A stretch of DNA of 64,000 nt, taken from positions 20,804,733 to 20,868,732 of the forward strand of contig NC_053149.1 of the NCBI RefSeq assembly GCF_016808335.1, written 5' to 3'. A program made the translations under genes and the position numbers. Shown one piece after another: positions 58,501 to 64,000 of the stretch. The stretch's first letter is position 1, and every line of letters begins with the position of its first letter. Under the pieces are notes generated by a model. The model was not told the origin of the DNA. It made no database searches and saw only the letters and a program-made list of their open reading frames with translations. The DNA is from Panicum virgatum. Its lineage: Eukaryota > Streptophyta > Magnoliopsida > Poales > Poaceae.

Positions 58501-60294
58501 AGCAATCCCTCATAAGTGCTCCTATCATGCAACCTCCGGATTGGAATCTACCTTTTGAAATCATGTGTGATGCAAGCGACTACGCCGTAGGAGCCGTTCT
58601 TGGACAAAGGAAAGAGGGAAAGGTAAATGCTATCTACTACGCAAGCAAGACTCTCAATGAAGCCCAATTTAATTATGCAACAACGGAGAAAGAATTGCTT
58701 GCCGTGGTATTCGCCTTCGAAAAATTCAGATCATACATAGTAAACTCTAAGGTGATAGTTTATACCGACCATGTGGCAATCAAGTATCTCTTGTCCAAGA
58801 AAGATGCTAAACCACGCTTGATTCAATGGATTCTATTGCTACAAGAATTCGATGTGGAGATAAGGGACAAGAAAGGAGCAGAAAATGTTGTGGCCGACCA
58901 CCTATCAAGGATGAACCATGGAGATGACGGAAAAGAACCTATCGAGGATCAAATGAGAGATGATCACCTATATAGAATTCTCGACAAAGATAGTTGGATG
59001 AATGAAATAATAAGGGCAATAAAAGGGATGCCCTTGGATCACTTGGACAAGAATGCAAAGAGAAGAGTGATCACGGAAAGAAGAAAATACTATTGGGATC
59101 CACCATACTTATATAGATATGGAGAAGATGGAGTCCTAAGAAGATGCATACCAAGGGAGGAACGTGAAGAAGTTCTAAGGAAGTGTCACTCGTCGGGATA
59201 TGGAGGACATTATGGGCACTTTATAACTCAAGCTAAGGTATGGGCTAGTGGATTCTATTGGCCCGAGATGCATGAAGATGCAAAAAGATTTGTTTCGACT
59301 TGTCCGGAATGCCAAAGAACGGGGAATATCTCGCAAAGGAATGCCATGCCATTGAACTACAATTTGCAAATAGATCTATTTGATGTCTGGGGAATCGATT
59401 TCATGGGACCATTTGTGAACTCACATGGGTTTGAGCATATATTGGTGATGGTGGATTATGTTTCTAAGTGGGTTGAAGCTATGCCGTGTCGGAAGGCATC
59501 AACGGAGGAGTCCACACACATGATTAAATCGGTAATCTTCCCTCGATATGGCGTCCCGAGAATCTTGATAAGCGATGGAGGAACACACTTCACGGGCAAA
59601 GATTTTGGTAAATGCTTGAAGAAATTGGGAATTGAACATAGAGTGTCCACGGCTTATCACCCCCAAACAAACGGACAAGAAGAAACTTCGAACAAGCAAT
59701 TGAAGGATATTTTAAAGAAGACCATGGTAAAAGGAGGAAAAGATTGGTCGAAAAGTCTAGATGATGCACTATGGGCATATCGTACAGCACACAAAACCCC
59801 GATTGGTATGACTCCTTATCAATTTGTTTATGGAAAAACATGCCACTTGCCGGTTGAGCTAGAACATAAGGCGTATTGGGCGATGAAGGAGATGAACTGA
59901 TGCGGAAGCCGCTGGAATTAAAAGGAGAATTCAAATAAGCGAATTAGAGGAGTTAAGATTGAAAGCGTACAATAGTGCATCAATTTACAAAGAAAGGATG
60001 AAGAGATGGTACGACAAACGATTACAAAACAAGGAATTCAAAGAAGGAGACAAGGTCCTACTCTACAATTCAAGATTCAAACTCTTTGGCAAAGGAAAAT
60101 TACAAAGCAAATGGGATGGACCATACATCATACACTCGGTTTCACCCACGGGAGCGGTGACAATCATGGATGCGAAAGGCGACCAATATGTGGTGAACGG
60201 ACAGCGACTAAAGGTATTCTTGGAGCCCGACGTCGTGCCCCTTCATTACATCGACATATACACCATGGAGGAGGAACCGGAACGTCAAGCCTAA
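55563..60294 (+). pseudogene. Athila gag-pol polyprotein, nearly intact
   Basis: One long frame is interrupted by only three lesions: TGA at 55767 (in gag, after RHIK), TGA at 58224 (in RT, after DLVLN) and a one-base loss near 59900 (in integrase, after MKEMN). The gag domain reads SLAEEARRWFALASFEVKG. The protease has DVGAHVSVM (Asp at 56820). RT has RMCIDYRKLNKATRKDHF and FMDNFSVHG, where the second Asp of the catalytic FMDD box is Asn. RNase H has [14 protein letters not shown] and [19 protein letters not shown]. Integrase has an HHCC finger ([16 protein letters not shown]) and Asp-Asp-Glu in [20 protein letters not shown] and NGQEETSNK. The C-terminus (GDKVLLYNSRFKLFG) ends at 60294. The element is recent but disabled. 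Confidence 0.9.
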
Positions 60295-60697
60295 CGACGT
60301 TAAGCAAGGTAAGTTTGTAAATATTCTCTTTTAGATTTTATTTTCATAGTTTTATTTCTATTCTGGACGAACTTTGAATAAAACATAGGCTTCTAATTTA
60401 TTGGTGTGCACCTCGGAAAAAGTTAGAGTCCAGGGGGCTGAAAAACCCCCTGGTCCGGCCGGCCCAACACCCCTAGGCCGGCCGGCCTAAGCCTCTTCGT
60501 GTGCGTTTCGGTCTCGATTTTTGGTAGGTGCGAGATAAGGAAATTTCAAACCTGTGCCTTATAGATTTCGCATGCCAAAACCGAAGATATTTTGGACTTC
60601 TCGTCCAAGTCTTTTCGGGATATAAATAGAGGCGCGGGTTAGATCTATTCTCTCAAACTTTTCAATCTACACCACCACCTCATGAGAGACTTTGACA
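60295..60697 (+). other. Spacer between pol and the accessory ORF
   Basis: There is no gene. A paired GC dyad lies at 60453-60488. Confidence 0.6.
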
Positions 60698-61516
60698 ATG
60701 GCCGGTCTAGCGAGCGCAAGAGCCATGATTGCAGCAATGGAGATCGAGGAGAGGGGTTGGACGCCTGACACCCCCACGCCAAAGACACCTAGCCTCATCT
60801 CGGCAACCAGTGCGCAGCCCCTCCTTGTCGAAGCAAAGTGATGTGAAGCGAAGGCCCCTCCGAAGAAATTCAATACTCAGGCAAGGATGAGCGTCGGAGG
60901 GAAGGCCCTTCAATGGTACAACGAGAGGCTAGCTCAAGCCCAAAGGATGGTCATCGTCATCAGCAGCGACGAAGACGAAGGCGAGAAGCGACAAGACAAA
61001 AAGCCACCCGCGCCTAGGCGTTCCTTGCGCCTCCTCGGAGTCAAAAGAAAGAACTACATCGAGCACACCCCGGAGCCGAAGGACTATGCTGGAGACAATG
61101 ATTGGGAGAGCATCATGAGCCCTGGTTCATGGGGTGCCACCGGTCGTGACTACGATGATGATTGGCCGGGGTGTGCCGAAGAGGAGAGAAAAGAGGAAGA
61201 CGACCCCTCCGGAGGTGATAGCGGCAAGAAGAAGAAGGACGATGACGAACCCGAAGATGACAGCGCCAACCGCGGCAGGCATCACTTTGGGTGCTGTTTC
61301 AAGTGCCGCAATGAAATCGCGGATCTCCGCGCCATCATCAATAGGTGTCACGATCGAATCGTGGCAATGGATCGAAGGATGGACGACATCGAGAGCTTGG
61401 TTGAGAGAGACTACAACTTCCTTGTCCGCAACATAAGGAAGTTATTCAGGATGGTCGGAGATCTACAAAAGCAAGGAGGAGGGCGTCCAAGATGCAATTG
61501 CCCAAGGTGCCGTTGA
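60698..61516 (+). pseudogene. Accessory ORF in the env position of the second Athila
   Basis: The ATG is at 60698 (MAGLASARAMIAAMEIEER). A single TGA at 60839 interrupts an otherwise open frame of about 272 codons; the part from 60887 on is 209 codons. The middle is acidic and Lys-rich (ISSDEDEGEKRQDKKP, EEERKEEDDPSGGDSGKK). The C-terminal third has a Cys motif (FGCCFKC), a heptad-like stretch (RAIINRCHDRIVAMDRRMDD) and ends CNCPRCR. No signal peptide or membrane helix is seen. It sits where envelope-like ORFs of Athila occur, but the composition fits a soluble, perhaps nucleic-acid-binding protein. Layout and spacing match 17890-18730 of the other Athila. Confidence 0.6.
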
Positions 61517-63355
61517 GAACACCAACGAGTGTCACACCCGTCTTTTATATCATTGCGACAAGGACGCCGCATAATCTAAGCATGGGGGGGGGGGAAGGTG
61601 TGACGACTCGTAGATTGAATTTTGGTCTTTGTTTACTCGAAAGTTCGTCGTGTGAGTGTGCTTTAATTCTGCATGTGTGAGAGTCATAGTTTAGCGTTGT
61701 GTGCTTTATTTTTCGCATGTGTGAGAGTGAGTCTTAAATTAGTGTTGAGTCATGAAAACAAAATAAAAAGAGTCTTTGTTTTTGTTGGATCGTGCAATTT
61801 TATTTATGCATTCAGTTTTACTTTATTTTCTTTAAAGCAATTGTTCACAAGCGTTGTCATGAAAATTAATTCGTATTTGTGGAGCTTAGTAAATTATTCG
61901 TCCATGATAATACCCACACTTGAGCTTTGATCTAGCACTTGGTTTTGATTACGCTTGCGAGTAAGGCATGATTTGGAGGACTTTAATTTCATAAAAATAA
62001 TAAAACCCCTACAAACATAAGGTTGATCAAGTTTTTGGCAAGTTGAGAGTAAAAATCCTATCATCCACAAGCTATATTCGTTCCACCATAAGTATTGGAT
62101 GTACATTGAGTTGAGTTAGGATTTCTTTCTCTTGGGAGTTTTAATTTCGAGCAATGATCATGTCCGTATTTTTATCTCTGAATTGCTAGCCCCGATAATA
62201 TTCGGTAATGAGAATTCCTCATTGGAATAACTCATGAGATCTACCGGATTCCAAAACCCGAACCCGAGATTATCTTGCTTATTATCGTCTTCCTTGATCA
62301 CAACCCAATTGTGAGGATACGTTCTGTTTCTGCGCATGATTTGTATAAAACATAACTTTGGGATGAAGAAAGGAATGAGTATTCAAAAGATGGACCGAAT
62401 CCGACCTGGGAAAGCCCCAGGCCGGCCGGCCTACACCTCTTGAGCCGGCCGGCCTAGGCCTCTCTGGTCTCAGTTCAGGCTCTAAAAATTTAGGGAGACA
62501 CTTTGGAGATTTGCTTATCTATGTTTTATAGAAAGTGTCCTATGAAAAGGGTCGGAACAGAGAGAGAAAATTCGGGAGAGAAAAAAAAAAAGAAAAGAAG
62601 AAAGAGAAAAGAAAAAATGTATGAGAAGAGAAGAAAAAAAATAAATGAAGGGATTCTATGGTTAGAAAAGTGCAAAGAGATATCGCCTTGTTGTTTGAGA
62701 ACAATATCCTCAATTCCAACCATGTGCAATCCGACAATGAGGACGATGCCTGTGCCTTGAAGTCAATCTTTTTGTATGCCTTTGCACATGTCCACCATTC
62801 TAAATCTTCTTACCCTTGAACCCTTTACACTATGGAGAAACTCTCATGATCATTGGTTCGGAAGGTAAGCAATCATTAGAAGGTTTTCTTAATTTGACAA
62901 TATATGTATATACTTTGCTAAGCCTCACCTATAGCCCCACTTTATACTTGAGAGACTTTCGGGAGATGAGAGCTTGCAAATAAAAATAGGATAGCCACTT
63001 ATATTGAGAGACATGAAAGGACTTGTGCAAGAATTTTTGGTCTAACCTTTGTTACAGGGTATTTTGCTTCTAAAAACTAGAAAAAAAAAAGAAGAGAAAA
63101 ACCTCCAAGGATGGCAAGAAAAGCAAGTGTTGTCGATATTCGAGTTGCCGGCTGAAGGTAAGAGTTGTGGAGTAATATTGGATGAGTTTTTAAACGCCCA
63201 TGATATGATTATCCTCGCTGCTCCTCTGACCTTTGTTTGAAGAAATATTGTTAGACTTGTTTGCATAAGTAAATTTTGCAGTTCGAGAACTCTTGAGCAA
63301 CCCATGGAAGAATTTGATGATTTGATTTGCTCGAGGACGAGCAAAAGCTAAGCAT
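61517..63355 (+). other. Athila 3' untranslated region
   Basis: No gene is supported. A paired GC dyad lies at 62419-62458. A purine-rich run of A and G lies at about 62571-62645, and a second, shorter one at about 63078-63100. Short open frames here are low-complexity. Confidence 0.6.
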
Positions 63356-63363
63356 GGGGGGAA
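63356..63363 (+). other. Polypurine tract
   Basis: GGGGGGAA directly precedes the 3' LTR, in the context GAGCAAAAGCTAAGCATG found in Athila elements; the nested Athila has the same leader (minus strand GAGCAAAGTCTAGG). Confidence 0.8.
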
Positions 63364-64000
63364 TGTTGGCGCTCCTTAAGTACCCGTTTTACTATATGAT
63401 TAGGAGTTGTTTTGGTAAATTCTTCGGGATGATTCATGTACTAACCCGCTACTTGGCACTCGAACTTGACCGTTTTCGATTTTGTCCTGGATTTTGGAGC
63501 ATGTTGCATTTTGACAGGAAATTGGACATTTTCGGAGATGTTTTGACGCATGGTTATAACTGGCTAAGATGGGGAATAAGAGGAAGATTCAACACGCGAA
63601 AGATGGGACCGAAAGGGGCCAGAAAAAGCCCAGGCCGGCCGGCCTGGAGTCCTTGGGCCGCCGGCCTAGCCCTTTTCGAAGCCCAATCGGTCTCGGTTTT
63701 CTTCAGAACGAAGTATGCGTCAACCCTAATCTATGTTTTACTAAAACCACCGACCATATCTACCTATAAATACCCCGAAGCCGCCGTCAAAGAGGAGCAC
63801 GGCAGAAGCACGGCAAAAAGATCGCAGAGATCGCAGAGAAAGAGCATCCAGAGATACATTCGAGTTAGACACAAGAGAAAGGCGACACTGGAGGCCTCAT
63901 CATCCCTCGGCACCGCTGCAAGTTTGAGGATAGCAAGGGATCCATCCCTTGCCGGAGATTTCGTCACCATGATCGACTACGCTTCGTTTAGCTTCATGGG
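63364..64000 (+). mobile_element. 3' LTR of the second Athila, cut by the window end
   Basis: It starts TGTTGGCGCTCC with the canonical TG. It corresponds to 54212-54849. The second half of its GC dyad (63631-63668) has lost two bases (GGGCCGCCGGCCT). Confidence 0.9.

Larger units (their letters stand above)
54212..64000 (+). mobile_element. Second Athila-lineage element, runs off the window
   Basis: It comprises 5' LTR 54212-55428, primer site, gag-pol, accessory ORF, polypurine tract, and 3' LTR from 63364 on. The LTRs share about 97-98% of their visible bases. The left terminus reads TATTGGCG instead of TGTTGGCG, a G to A change in the invariant TG. The five bases before it are TTAGC. The right duplication lies beyond the window. 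Confidence 0.9.

Noticed and set aside
60887..61516. Envelope glycoprotein
   Set aside because: No signal peptide, no transmembrane helix, no glycoprotein-like Cys pattern. Position alone does not justify the name.

Overview
The window is nuclear DNA of a grass, most likely a panicoid, but no species can be named from it. The evidence is nested LTR retrotransposons of grass type, an L1-like LINE, Stowaway MITEs, a CACTA transposon with GC-rich subterminal repeats, and a two-exon plant class IV chitinase. The chitinase (48671-49706, minus) is the only host gene that looks intact. Nearly everything else is transposable-element sequence, most of it broken by stops, frameshifts or insertions.

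Layout. 1-7959: a Ty3/gypsy chromovirus (Tekay-like) rearranged into a head-to-head inverted repeat. The left arm is 1-1737, the right arm 2309-4046, and the spacer is 571 bp. The right arm runs into a complete 3.3 kb LTR that points into the palindrome. Both gag copies carry the same GT-AG intron-like insertion. 7960-11100: an older Tekay-type LTR fragment and remains of an unclassified retroelement ORF. 11861-39030: an L1-like LINE split by later insertions. A Tat-lineage gypsy element (13535-34414, target duplication GGTTG) sits in LINE ORF1. That element is itself interrupted by an Athila-lineage gypsy element (14873-25241, duplication AGCCT) and by a solo LTR (27732-28443, duplication CCATT). 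A Stowaway MITE (21169-21315) lies in the Athila pol gene.

40159-46222: a CACTA element (target duplication GTA) without a recognisable transposase. It carries two divergent sets of gene-like exons and a fragment resembling DRM2, the plant de novo DNA methyltransferase of RNA-directed DNA methylation. 46251-46396: another Stowaway MITE. 47097-48557: a solo LTR (duplication GGTTC) about 110 bp downstream of the chitinase stop. 50700-54211: parts of two more Tat elements, each with the antisense ORF typical of that lineage. 54212 to the window end: a near-complete second Athila element with both LTRs, gag-pol and an accessory ORF in the envelope position.

The most notable points are the predicted long hairpin RNA from the LTR-driven gypsy palindrome, the DRM2 fragment inside a transposon, the shared gag intron, the unexplained accessory ORF shared by the two Athila elements, and paired GC-palindrome blocks repeated through LTRs of unrelated families. 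All functions are inferred from motifs read by eye. No database search was run.
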